A stretch of 64,000 nucleotides of DNA. Origin: Pseudocercospora fijiensis CIRAD86. Its lineage: Eukaryota > Ascomycota > Dothideomycetes > Mycosphaerellales > Mycosphaerellaceae. The notes under the pieces were generated by a model, which made no database searches, was not told the origin of the DNA, and saw only the letters and a program-made list of their open reading frames with translations. The stretch is from assembly GCF_000340215.1 (NCBI RefSeq), contig NW_006921534.1, positions 1,265,171 to 1,329,170 on the forward strand, given 5' to 3'. How positions within the stretch are numbered: the stretch's first letter is position 1; each line of letters begins with the position of its first letter. Position numbers and translations under genes: made by a program. This document shows positions 9,690-19,696 of the stretch, in pieces.

Positions 9690-12600
9690 TATATCCTCTT
9701 AAGCGGTACGACGACTACGGGCAGCTCGGTTGTTCGCAATAGCTATCTTTTAGAGGATCTTCTACGATATTTAGGCTAAATTCTGCGAGGTCTACTCGAC
9801 TCGAGCGCGACGCTATACTTAAGTTAGTACTAGACGAGATAGACCCGCAGTAGCGCTCGTACTAGTCGTAGCTATATCTGCCTATATAGCCCGTATAGCC
9901 TATCTAGCCTCCTTCTTCTTTTGTTTCTCGGCGTTGTCCTAGACCCTAAATGCCTTACGCTCCTTAAAGACTTGCGGCGCGACCTACGTAATTAATAATA
10001 GTAGACTATCTAATAGCAAGTCTCGCTAGTGCTCTTTATTCTCGTCGAGCTATACTATAAACGATAGTGCGCGTATATCGAGCGTCGCTTTATCGACCGA
10101 GAAGCTTTCTTTAATAGCGGAGCTGTCCTTATACTAGAAGTATTTCTCGTCGAATACTTCGCTTAAGTCCTATATTATATTATCTAAGACGATAAAGTTA
10201 GATAGTACGACTTCGAAGCGACGGTTGCAGTATAGATCTAGGAAGATCTTATCGGTACGACGAGAGACCTACTCCGTAAGATACCTTAGTCTAAACAACT
10301 ATATAGAACCTCTCGGAGGTGCTTTAATTACTTTTAGCGGCGGTAGTAGATCCTTTCAAACTAGCAGATCTAGTAGCTATAGATTGCATATACTATAATA
10401 GTTCTATATGCTAACTACCTCTCGTACTAGATCGAATATACGCTTATATTCCTTATAGAAACTAAGAACGATAGCGCGGAAGTAGCGACGGTATCGTAGA
10501 TTTAGATAGTAGCGCAGGTTCTAGACTTGTCTCTAGATATCGTCTAGGTTGTCGCAAAGCGTCTAGTACTTCGTAGTCTATTCGCTACCTCTCTTTAGCT
10601 TACGGGCATTCTTAGCGATAGCTTCTTCGACTGCTACGTCGAATAGTAACTAACCGGCAGCGATAGTAGGACGTAGCATATTAGCAGCGGGCCGTAGCGG
10701 GATAGCGACGGTCTCTCTATCCTTTTTATTATCGTTATCGTTATTATTATTATCTAGGCCGAATTACTCGAAAAGATCGTCTACTCCCTCCTTATCCTAG
10801 GCCTTACTAGGAACGTTAATATAGCGAAGTCCGCTCGGTCGTACTAGCACAATATCTCTTAGTCGATATACTAGCGCCGTATCCGCACCCGTCTATACGC
10901 CGATAATAGGATTACAAGGGATTATCGAGCGATAGTTAGAATTAGCTAGCACTCGCTACTACGTATTATCGACCTACTACGGTAAGAAGACGATTGCTAG
11001 AGCTATTATATTAGGAATTCGTATAACTCTACCTAGCTTCTATATTAGATTATCGAGATCCTTCGTAATCGGGAATTTGTACTAGATAACTATCTCGATA
11101 TTAGGAATATTAATACTAGTAGCCGTTACTAGAGTGCCCTAGAGGATGCGAATCTTAGACTCCGGCTTCTTAAACTCGAGATACCGCTTATCCTTATCGA
11201 TCTTAGCTACTTCGGAGGTATAGAATTAGACAATATCGTATACGTTAATAGTGCGTAGTACGCCGGCCTCTAATAGATCTCTATTCTACGTATACTTCGA
11301 CCTACCTATTACTAGATTAGTAATGTCCTTCGTTAGATAGATTAGCTATTAATATATCGCGAAACGACCCTTATCGATCGACCGACGGCTATCGATAAAG
11401 ATTATAGTCTTCTAGATCTTGTTTAGCGTAGTAAGGCTAGTATCTTTATCTACTACGTTACGGAGCATAAAGTATAGGTAGTTAAAGCCGCCTTCTTGCT
11501 TCGGTAGAATAGTCTATAGGATGTACCTAGTATCCGGGCGATCGATACTATCGCGGATTACGATAGTATATATACTAGCCTCGCTCTACTTCCGCAAGCC
11601 GTTCGCGAATAGGTACTTCTTAGTCTTATCCGAGACAGTAGTAGAGCAGACTAGGAGTATAGTATTAATGCTTATTAGCTAGCGTAGGAGGTAGAGGACG
11701 GTATAGCTATTGTAGAAGTCCTTCTACTTTAGATAAAGATAAGCTTCGTCCTATACCTATAACCCGAGTATCGAGCTAATAGTACGGATTACATCCTAAA
11801 ACTTAGCTATAATTGCCTACTCTAGGCTATAGATAATATAGTTATATTTGCTATTCTTAATATCCTTTAGTATATTTAGATCCTTCTATCTTATCTTAGC
11901 GGTTACTATATACACCTTAACGAGAGTGCGTTCTTCTAGAGTTAACTAGCGTACTACTTCTTCGATGTCTAAGCCTTATTCCTCGGCGATCCGTATTAGA
12001 GGCACAATCTGCAAGGTTATTATACTAGTTAAGAGTGTAAACGCCTAGAAGACTAGTACCTTACTAGTACTAGTACGAGCGATTATAAGAACGTCCTAGC
12101 TACCGAATATAAAAGCGAAGACGACGAGGACTTGCAGCTCTATTAGCTTAGGTACTAGAACGCGAGTAGGGTATAGTAGCTTAAGGATCTTCTTAAGACT
12201 ATTACGGACGATCTACTTCTAGTATCGCAAAGCACTACCGTACTAGCCGGCATTCTAGATAAGCTACTATACTTATTAAAGAAGGCGCTACTCCTCGATC
12301 TCGGCATAGGCGATATTAAAATAGTTATTCTACTCTTACGTAGGCGCATCGATCGCGGGTAGTATAGGGCTAGGCTCGTATAACTACTTAGGCTCTTCGC
12401 GATTAATTAGAGTGCGATCTAGTACTAGCGCGCGAGACTAATATATTAATTGCGCTTGTTACGCTAGTTACGCTAGCGCGGCGGTTGCTCTAGTAGTAGT
12501 AGGTATTCTACTAGTATTTAAAGGACCGGTAATAGTAGTACCTATATATCCTCTATAAGTAGCGCCGAAAGTAGCGCCTATATAACTACCTTCTCGACTA

Positions 12601-12690
12601 CGTCTACGTAGTCGACTACGGCCTTAACCGCGACCGGCCTTAGCCCTAGCAGTATCGCGCTAGCGCTAAGAGAGGTTAGAGTTGCGGCTA
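9690..12690 (-). pseudogene. RecQ-like DNA helicase, RIP pseudogene (copy 1)
   Basis: The minus strand reads through with TAG/TAA replacing Trp/Gln. Helicase motifs are recognisable in order: a Walker A remnant (ARTSTSKV for an ARTGSGKS/T-type loop), a DEAY in place of DEAH, LLVCSTT (motif III), then a C-terminal core with IIFIDSRR, a GTLVTATSINIPNIEIVIQY-type motif V and QKLGRVIRI (motif VI). The order and NIPDI-like motif fit RecQ-type SF2 enzymes (3'-5' DNA helicases). The C-terminal part (SICNLQLLDLLVQ, FLDLYCNRRFEVVLSNF) is homologous to the gene entering from the right edge of the window. The ends are approximate. Both Walker A and DEAH residues are lost, so no active product is expected. 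Confidence 0.65.
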
Positions 12691-13360
12691 GGCATAGTAG
12701 CAGTATATTGCTACTTGCTTTAGCGACAGGCTAGTTCTCGGTAAGGGTATAGTCTATAGCAAACGAGAGATACTTTTAGCGACCTTTAAAGAAGAGCGCT
12801 CGGCTACCTAGACTTACGAGTACTAGAGAGTATCGGACTGTATTAGCGAGTCTAAACAGTGTTAGATAGTATTAGAAAGCGTAGAAGGATGTTCGAGAGG
12901 TACGGAAGAGGTTTGCGACACTACTTAAAAGAAGTAGGTCGAAGTTTAATAAAGTCTAAGCTTTTATATACAAATAAGGCTAAGGTAGCTAAGGTAAGTA
13001 AAGATTATAAAATTTAGACAAAAAGACACTTAGAGGTTGTAGATACGGCGATTCTAAGTAGGACTGTCTCTTCGAGATTATAGATATATATAGTTGCGGC
13101 GTAGAACAGTTTAAGTATTAGTAGAACAAACGAGGCCTATCCCTCTATAAACGAAGTTCTTAATTTCTACAGATCGCAGCTTTCTAAATTGTTTCGTTGT
13201 AAAAATTGGATGTCCTATATATAGCATCGCGCTAGAACCCCCTTTATATATTCTATATGCTATATATATTATATATTGCGGTATAAATCCCTAACTGATA
13301 TTAAGGGTGTCCGATTCTAACCTTTCTAGTTCAGGCGCTTCGCTAGAGCTCAGCTTGCCT

Positions 13361-14193
13361 AAGGCATATTTATATATTTAGAATGCACGTGCTATCGAGG
13401 GCAATCACACTAAGCGGAAGTCACGAAGCAGCCTGAAAAGGAGGTAGGGGAATCCACACTCAAGCCCGACCTGAGATACTCGAGTCAGATGTTAATACCA
13501 TGTGCACCGCACACAGTACTGCTTTCGTTGAACGCGTGTCGAGAAACATAGTGATAGCACCTCAATCGCGCTGTGATGTCCAAGAGCGGACCAGAGCTTC
13601 CAGCCTGATCGCAAAAAAAGTCAACTCTAAAGTTCTCACCCAGGCTCGCACAGCGCAACGACTGCAGTCAAGTCGAATATATCCATGGTCGAACGCCGAA
13701 GGAGGCCAAGGTCTAAATTAATCGGCTACTTGATTTTGGCCCACTTCTTCCGCGCCACACTGTCTCAACCAATTGAGCTGGCTCTTCATGCGCGTCTCAG
13801 CATACACCACCTAACATTTGGCTACTGACAACTCGAGCGAGCACTCTCACTCTCTGTCAGCTGCTAGTGACAGGCTGGCCAAACGCGATACATGGTGTAT
13901 GAAGTCATTGTAGAGCTGTGAAGGTGTCTGGATTCGTAGTCGTACGCCTGCAAATGATTGGTCTTGCATTTCGTTCGTTGCACTCATGCTTGCCCTTCCC
14001 ACTTACTCCTTCTCGCCACCTCCCTCCGTCACTGCACTGGTCTTGCGTCGTGTTGGAACGAAGGTGAAGACCGTCCGCTCTCGTCTGACGACCGAGTCGC
14101 CAGACCTTGTCCGTCACTTTAGCCGAGGACGCATGCCAGAGGATGTCGACAACAACAACATTGAGCAAAATCATGAGTCGAAACGATTGTCGC
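13361..14193. other. Intergenic stretch, no gene seen
   Basis: Unmutated sequence between element copy 1 and the DUF8035-like gene. CpA and TpG are normal from about 13385 onward. A short plus-strand frame (13500-13721) lacks any recognisable feature. Confidence 0.5.
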
Positions 14194-14703
14194 TCATCGC
14201 GAACTTCTCACAAGCGCCATTCTTCCCTTTCCATCTTTCGCAACTCGCACGACATTCCTCGGCGGTGACCTTCTCCTCTCATACACGACATATCCATCTC
14301 GTGGCGGCAGACTTCGATTGCGCTCGAACAAGACCACCTCATCTCGCGGTACACGATATACTCGCGTCTCCTCAATAATCTCATCATATCCAACAGATCT
14401 TGACCGTTCGTGGATGTTCAATGCCAAGTCTCGCTCCTCATGTGCTTTCCGCTCATAATTTCGCGCTCTTGCCTCTGCTTCCAGAGCAGCAATTTCTGCA
14501 TTGATATCTTCTACAGTGCGAAGGTCTTTCGGCGCGAGAACAAGGGATCCAGCGTGTGATCGGGGACGAAGAGATCGTATTTCGGCGGCATTGACCCGAT
14601 CGATGACATCTTGAGCCGTTCTCGCAGGACCGCTACGAGATGAGTGCGAGGAAGAATGGTGATGGCTTCTCAGGCTGGGTTCCACTGTTCTCACTGCAGC
14701 CAT
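14194..14703 (-). CDS. Basic/charged protein resembling C-terminus of DUF8035 proteins
   Basis: 169 aa from the ATG at 14703. The N-terminus is Ser/His/Arg-rich and low complexity. Residues about 60-95 are a likely helix (EDINAEIAALEAEARARNYERKAHEE). The C-terminus (VLFERNRSLPPRDGYVVYERRR...VVRVAKDGKGRMALVRS) resembles the ending of fungal DUF8035 proteins, which are usually longer. Function is unknown. The gene could be a short family member or a truncated relative. Composition is that of ordinary genes here, with no RIP. Confidence 0.6.
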   Translation of the reverse strand: MAAVRTVEPSLRSHHHSSSHSSRSGPARTAQDVIDRVNAAEIRSLRPRSHAGSLVLAPKDLRTVEDINAEIAALEAEARARNYERKAHEERDLALNIHERSRSVGYDEIIEETRVYRVPRDEVVLFERNRSLPPRDGYVVYERRRSPPRNVVRVAKDGKGRMALVRSSR

Positions 14704-15457
14704 GGTCGAATTTGCGATATGAGAGTGGCTGGGTTTTATCGTGCAGGACAGGTGGAGGAAAGGGTCATGGCGGGAATTTGGGGAGTCTTGCCATTCTATG
14801 CTGTATCTCAGAAGCCTTTCACGTCATGTTGACAGGGCCAACACCAAGGACGAACGCCAGACGCACGCCAACACAAAACTCTGGAGGAGCGGAAAGGGAT
14901 GCCGCCAATGACGTGCCACGAGATTTGGGTTCGTGCGCGCGCGTCATTGCTAGGACAATCTACACCTGGTCGCCGATCCCACCTTTCCATAGCCATACCA
15001 TCCCATACAGTATAGGCACAGCCAGTGGCGATGAATCCAGGAGGAAGACCATGAAACTGAGCATCCATCCTGGAGCCCGGTGTCTCCAGTATACTGCAAT
15101 CAGACACTCCAAGATCCAGAACCAGTCAATACTGTACCACGCAGGAACGCCCCGTCTCTATAGGCTGCTTTGACTGCTGATGCTCAGGACCTGGAGTGTA
15201 CTTGGCATATTGTCGAACCAAATCCAGCACAGGTCTAACATCTTGGACGACATGTCAGCAAATCGCTGGGCTACCCGCCAATCCATACGCCACACCTCAT
15301 CCACAGAGACGCAGCTGACTCGCCGCTGCGGATAATCCGAGTCTTACTTCATGTGAGCACTGCTTGGAAGAGACGGGAAGAGAGACATGCATCGACTTCG
15401 AACGGAGATGAATGTTGCAGCTCTACCTCATCTCCTGCTCTCCTCAGACCTCCTTCC
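14704..15457. other. Intergenic stretch, nothing supported
   Basis: Region between two minus-strand genes. It must contain the promoter of the DUF8035-like gene and the 3' end of the PhiA-like gene. Plus-strand open frames here (e.g. 14640-15173) overlap the DUF8035-like gene start and have no family signature. Confidence 0.45.
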
Positions 15458-16045
15458 TCATACGTACACATAAGCCGTACTCGGCCCACCACGATACGGC
15501 GGCTTCGCATCCGTCAATACAAACGTTATCCCCGAACAGCCTGTCGCTTTACTCCTACTCAACGCGAAAATCTGATATACATTACCACCATCCGTAGGAC
15601 AAGCAATCCAATCCATGTCCTCAAACACCAACTTCGTCCTCACTTTCGCGAACCCATTCACCACCGCGCCATCCGGATACTTCCCGAAATCGCCTCCGGC
15701 CGTGAACGCCAGGTGTCCATCTGACGGGTCCACGTAGACTGCTTGTCCGCCTTTGATATTGACGCTCAATGAAAACTTGTCTTCGCCGTTCACGTAGGAG
15801 AAGATGGTTGTGTGGTTGTTTTTCGTGTTGGAATCGCAGATCGCTGATTTCGGGTCCGCGTCTTTTTGGCATTCGTTGGTCGTGGGCTTGCCGACCCAGA
15901 AGGCCTTGCCGTTCGCGTTGATGACGGCTTCTTGTAAGGCCTGCGAGGAGCCTTGGGTCGTTGCTGTGAACAGGAAAGGGTCTTGTGCGGTGCCAGCTTG
16001 CGCAGCTACGGCTGTCGCGAAGAGCGCAAGTGTGAAGGCTTTCAT
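15458..16045 (-). CDS. Secreted PhiA-like cell-wall protein
   Basis: 195 aa. Residues 1-20 (MKAFTLALFATAVAAQAGTA) are a clear signal peptide. The mature part is small, with four cysteines (NEC, AIC, WIACP, ATGC) and an N-glycosylation site (NNHT). The layout - a beta-rich protein with FSLSVNI...VYVDPSDG, then WIACP and ATGCSGITFVL near the end - matches fungal PhiA / IgE-binding-type surface proteins, which end in a similar IACP...DC-G pattern. PhiA is needed for phialide and spore development in Aspergillus; here only an extracellular or wall location is safe to infer. It is divergent from the small membrane-protein gene at 16703. Confidence 0.75.
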   Translation of the reverse strand: MKAFTLALFATAVAAQAGTAQDPFLFTATTQGSSQALQEAVINANGKAFWVGKPTTNECQKDADPKSAICDSNTKNNHTTIFSYVNGEDKFSLSVNIKGGQAVYVDPSDGHLAFTAGGDFGKYPDGAVVNGFAKVRTKLVFEDMDWIACPTDGGNVYQIFALSRSKATGCSGITFVLTDAKPPYRGGPSTAYVYV

Positions 16046-16702
16046 CTCGACCGATGACTGCTTCTGCTGGAATGGCGGGGAGTCAAGTCAAGTCGTGTTG
16101 GTTCTTTTATTACTCCTCGAAGTGTTCTCTGCTACTGGGGCTTCTCTTTTCATTTCGCAGCTAGCTGTTCTTGCTTATATACACCAGATTGACTGCCAAG
16201 CCTTTTCTCCTTGCTGCCCAATTTAGACAGCCTTTTTACCCATAATTATTGGTCAAGGATTCCACAGTTGGGTGCCCCTGAGCGCACGGGACTGCTCGAT
16301 ATGAGCTCCCATGATTTCCAACACTCTATCGAAGTCTCGCATGGTTCCCAGCCTCCTAGGAAACCGAAACATCGCAAAGACTGCTTCTCGGTTTCTCAGT
16401 AATGACGGCGCGCGCGACTCGAACTGCGGCGCACCATCACTCAAAGCATTATCTGAAAGCCATCGACTCGTCGAACAAAGGTGTCCTGAAAAGATGAACA
16501 ATTGATCCTTGGTCCGCGCACTCACACAATAACCTCTTGGAAAGGTCAACATAACGCCCTTTGTCTGCTATCAGCAATTCTTCGACCATAAGTATCCTCA
16601 CCTTTCTTCACCTTCAAGTGACCTTAAACCCCAAGACTCACTCAACAGCTTTCCCGGCGAAAGCTCACCTCAACTCCACACAAGTAAGTCAAAACAACCA
16701 TC
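16046..16702. other. Shared upstream region of divergent genes
   Basis: About 650 bp between the start codons of the PhiA-like gene (minus) and the small membrane-protein gene (plus). It should hold both promoters. No convincing coding sequence was seen. Confidence 0.4.
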
Positions 16703-17032
16703 ATGGGCGCAACATCCGCAGCAGACTCCCAAAAAACCATGGGCATAGCCCTCGGCTCCGCACTCACAATTGCTGCCGTCGTGCTCATAATCTGCTTCGT
16801 CGTCGTTCCTAGAGTCAAGAAAGCTAATAACCAGAACCGCAGACTCGAGACTCTAGATTCCACTTGGCAGAAAGAGATTTCGCTGCAGAGACCTATCCGT
16901 ACGGGCTTGTTCGCTAGACGAGATAAGGTCAGGGCGGATACTTGGGATCCGGAGAGGTTGGTTGGGACTGCGCCTGAGTCTGTGAAGCCAGTTCCGATGC
17001 GACCTCTGCCTCCTGCTGTTATTATTGTCTAG
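16703..17032 (+). CDS. Small single-pass membrane protein
   Basis: 109 aa. Residues about 13-35 (MGIALGSALTIAAVVLIICFV) form one strong transmembrane helix, followed by a basic, Pro/Arg-rich tail, so the C-terminus is probably cytosolic (positive-inside rule, RVKKANNQNRR right after the helix). No family recognised. The ATG has a good context (ACCATCATGG). Coding status is inferred from the clean hydropathy pattern and ordinary codon use. Confidence 0.5.
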   Translation: MGATSAADSQKTMGIALGSALTIAAVVLIICFVVVPRVKKANNQNRRLETLDSTWQKEISLQRPIRTGLFARRDKVRADTWDPERLVGTAPESVKPVPMRPLPPAVIIV

Positions 17033-17552
17033 AAGATATAAATACTCTCGCACTTGACTGACATGGTCACGTAGACAATCACAATAATCCAAGCTGCCTG
17101 ATTGCCTTTGATAGGTAAGATCAGGATATTTTGGTTCACATATACTGTAGTATCTTCCTTTTTCACATCCCAATTCTTCCGTCATCCTCTCCCGCTCTAC
17201 TAATCGTCGATGTTGATGAAGGAAGTCTGCAATGCTTCTCTTCTCCCGGCCCCTACCGGAGTCTTGCCAAGAGTCGCTTACATCCGTAGCAGTGCAGTGT
17301 AGTAGTGCATCGAACCAGCGTCTAGGATGAGAACAATGTATGTTATTGTTGCCAACTGTTGCACTCAGAATAACCACAACATCTAAAACCATCCGGATGA
17401 TCCGGTCCGGATCCAAGCGGAGCGGACTCCTCTCCGCCACCTGTCTGCGTTCACGCCGAGGCTGTCCTACCTTGCTCTCCTTCTGTTGTACCACCGTGCG
17501 TCTGGAGCATTTCTGCTAGAGCACGACCCCGGTGGAACAGACGTCTGCTGAA
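17033..17552. other. Intergenic stretch, nothing supported
   Basis: About 520 bp between two plus-strand genes. A minus-strand open frame covers it (to 17494) but has no recognisable features and overlaps the end of the small membrane-protein gene. Confidence 0.4.
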
Positions 17553-18770
17553 ATGGACCAGCTACCTCGAACACACTTCCTCTCAATCCCGCCCGAGATT
17601 CGCGAGGAGATCTATCGACTGATCTTCAATCCCGCCGCGAATCGCACGTACGATGACGATGAGTATGCCGAGTACAGCTTCGGCCCTACCCTCCAACTCC
17701 TCCAAGTCAACCGCCAAATCTACCTCGAAGCCCGCAAGATTTTCCGAGACGAGAACATCTTTGTGCGCATCGAGACACCATGGCCAGAAGCTCAGCAGCA
17801 CGTGGCATTGGAAGGGCACGTACCCATCCTGGTGACGAAAGAGAAGGCAAAAGCGTTCAATCATCATAGCCTAAAGATAAAAATCGATGCTCCCGAGCAC
17901 GCGAGCATGGAATGGGATACTCAGCGATTCATAATTCTTCTTGACGACCTCCCTGCCTTCTGCAAGATGTGGTACTACGCCGATCTCACGCATCCTTCAC
18001 TGAACGTCCATCTCCGCTTGAGACTGGAGTTGAGAGATCCGTACGCAGCGGATTGGGAAGAGAAGCGCGTGCCAAGAGCCGTACAGAAGAAAATGCTATT
18101 ACCATTCGGTGAGGTGAAAGGTCTGAATGCCACGATCGTCGAGGGTGACCCGAAGCCTTTCAAATCGATTGAGGAAGAGATGAGAAAATTGCAGGCAGAA
18201 CCGCATATGTCGCCCGAACATTGTTTGCGGGAAGCTGCGAGGTTGAAGTTCGAAGGTAATGCTGAGCTGGGCAAAGGCAACTACCAAGCGGCATTAGATC
18301 TCTACAATGAGGCCTGGCGAGCAGTACATGTTGTGATCAAAGGTCGGAAACGACATATCCACGCCGACAGATTTTTCGGTCGGGAATTGACAGAGGAGCC
18401 GTTTAAAGGCAAGAATGGACAGGCTGAACGTCTTCTTTTGCGAGTGCAGCTCGTAGCGAATACTTGTCAGGTCTTTTTGAAACTGAATCGGTGGGAAGAT
18501 TGTAGATTCTGGGGTATGAGAACGATCAAAATGCTGCGTGAGGCGATGGGTGTGGATGAGAGAATGAGCATACCGCCTGAAGATGAAGCCGTGCTCGGGT
18601 TTCCAGCTGCCGACCAAATGGGCAAGATTTACTACCGCACTGCTGTGGCACACAAGGAGCTTGGAGATAACAGCGAGGCGAGAAGGCTGCTCAGAGTCGC
18701 GGAAATATATCTGCCGAGAGATGAGAACGTCAAGAAGGAGATGGCGGCCACAGCACCAAGGTTGGGATAA
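17553..18770 (+). CDS. F-box-like (2EXR) protein with C-terminal TPR-like region
   Basis: 405 aa from ATG 17553; the frame extends upstream only via a GTG. Residues 4-25 (LPRTHFLSIPPEIREEIYRL) are the F-box-like/2EXR signature common in Dothideomycete proteins, followed by LLQVNRQIYLEARKIF, its usual second element. Residues about 225-385 look like TPR helices (AARLKFEGNAELGKGNYQAALDLYNEA; YYRTAVAHKELGDNSEARRLL). Fusion of an F-box-like module to TPR repeats suggests a substrate-binding adaptor or scaffold, but no partner can be named. Confidence 0.8.
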   Translation: MDQLPRTHFLSIPPEIREEIYRLIFNPAANRTYDDDEYAEYSFGPTLQLLQVNRQIYLEARKIFRDENIFVRIETPWPEAQQHVALEGHVPILVTKEKAKAFNHHSLKIKIDAPEHASMEWDTQRFIILLDDLPAFCKMWYYADLTHPSLNVHLRLRLELRDPYAADWEEKRVPRAVQKKMLLPFGEVKGLNATIVEGDPKPFKSIEEEMRKLQAEPHMSPEHCLREAARLKFEGNAELGKGNYQAALDLYNEAWRAVHVVIKGRKRHIHADRFFGRELTEEPFKGKNGQAERLLLRVQLVANTCQVFLKLNRWEDCRFWGMRTIKMLREAMGVDERMSIPPEDEAVLGFPAADQMGKIYYRTAVAHKELGDNSEARRLLRVAEIYLPRDENVKKEMAATAPRLG

Positions 18771-19696
18771 ACTGCGCAGGTCAACAAAAATCCAGCAGCT
18801 CGAAATGAACCCTTATCCTCCACCTCAAGATTTTTTTTTTTCCAATCTAGGTCTTGTTTGGACTTGTCTTCGCTTCCCACAGAAGCCCGCACGCCACAAA
18901 CGACGGCAAGAACACTCCGTGGTACTAACGCCACACACCACGAGAAGGTGCGAGTCCATCCATCATGCAGCAAGAAAAAAAAATCTCATCAAGCCGTCGA
19001 GGGCTGACTGACTGACCATGCAGAAGTAACCACCACTAACAAGGGCTGCCACCTGCCACCACGCTCACCCCCCATCATTCAACCAGCCGACCACGAAGGA
19101 TTCCTCAAACCTCGCGGCACTCCCCTGAAGTCTCTGTCCGCTTTGCCAGCGCCATATTCACTCCAAAAACGCATAGATAGAATACGTGACCGGTCGTTCT
19201 TGGACACCCGGGTGAGAAGCACAGAGAAACTGGTCGCCCGAAAATAACAATCAAGTCAAGTCACTGGGTGTCGCGTTCGCAGACACTCATTCATTTGAGA
19301 TGAGGATACCGTGTTTTCGTGACATTTTCTTGCGTGGGGGGGGGGGGGGGGGGGGGGTTATTTCGTCGTTGGGACGCGACGCTGCGTGATGGGCGTATGT
19401 ATGTGGTGGTGTAGGAGAGACTCATCAGAGTGTGGAAAGTTTGCAGAAGAGCTGCGCGAAAGATTGCGATGTATTACAGAAGAACGTGGCTCTTTCCTCT
19501 TCTCAGATGGGGGTGAAATGAGAATTGGAAGAAAGTAGATGTAGCATTGCATAATGCTCGTCGTGACATGGAAATGAGCGTAGGAGTCGTGCGTTCTTTT
19601 TAAATCCAAGACATTCTTGGCCTGTTCTCCTCAGCTCGTGCCTTATAACCGCGAATGGATCTACACAATCTTGTCGTGCAAGTCGAGCTTTGGTTC
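18771..19696. other. Intergenic stretch with a long poly-G tract
   Basis: Lies between the 3' ends of convergent genes (F-box/TPR and the aminotransferase). It contains T and A runs and an uninterrupted run of 22 G (19336-19357). No gene supported. Confidence 0.55.

Larger units (their letters stand above)
7102..13360 (+). mobile_element. RIP-degraded element copy 1 (DUF6589-like + RecQ-like), internally deleted
   Basis: The left end shares CTATCTCCCAT and a 64-bp hairpin (7114-7177) with the element at 55761. Just inside it, CTGAAC..AAAGGT..TCGGACA (7176-7202) recurs as an imperfect inverted repeat near the right end (13308-13334), next to a second palindrome at 13333-13360. The interior is nearly free of CpA and TpG. 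It carries a plus-strand DUF6589-like pseudogene that meets a minus-strand RecQ-like helicase pseudogene near 9680. Compared with copy 2, the second half of the DUF6589-like gene and the tandem arrays are missing. The outer boundaries are inferred from the shared sequence, and I found no certain target duplication. Confidence 0.65.

Noticed and set aside
14640..15173. 177-codon plus-strand open frame
   Set aside because: Overlaps the start of the DUF8035-like gene and has no family features.
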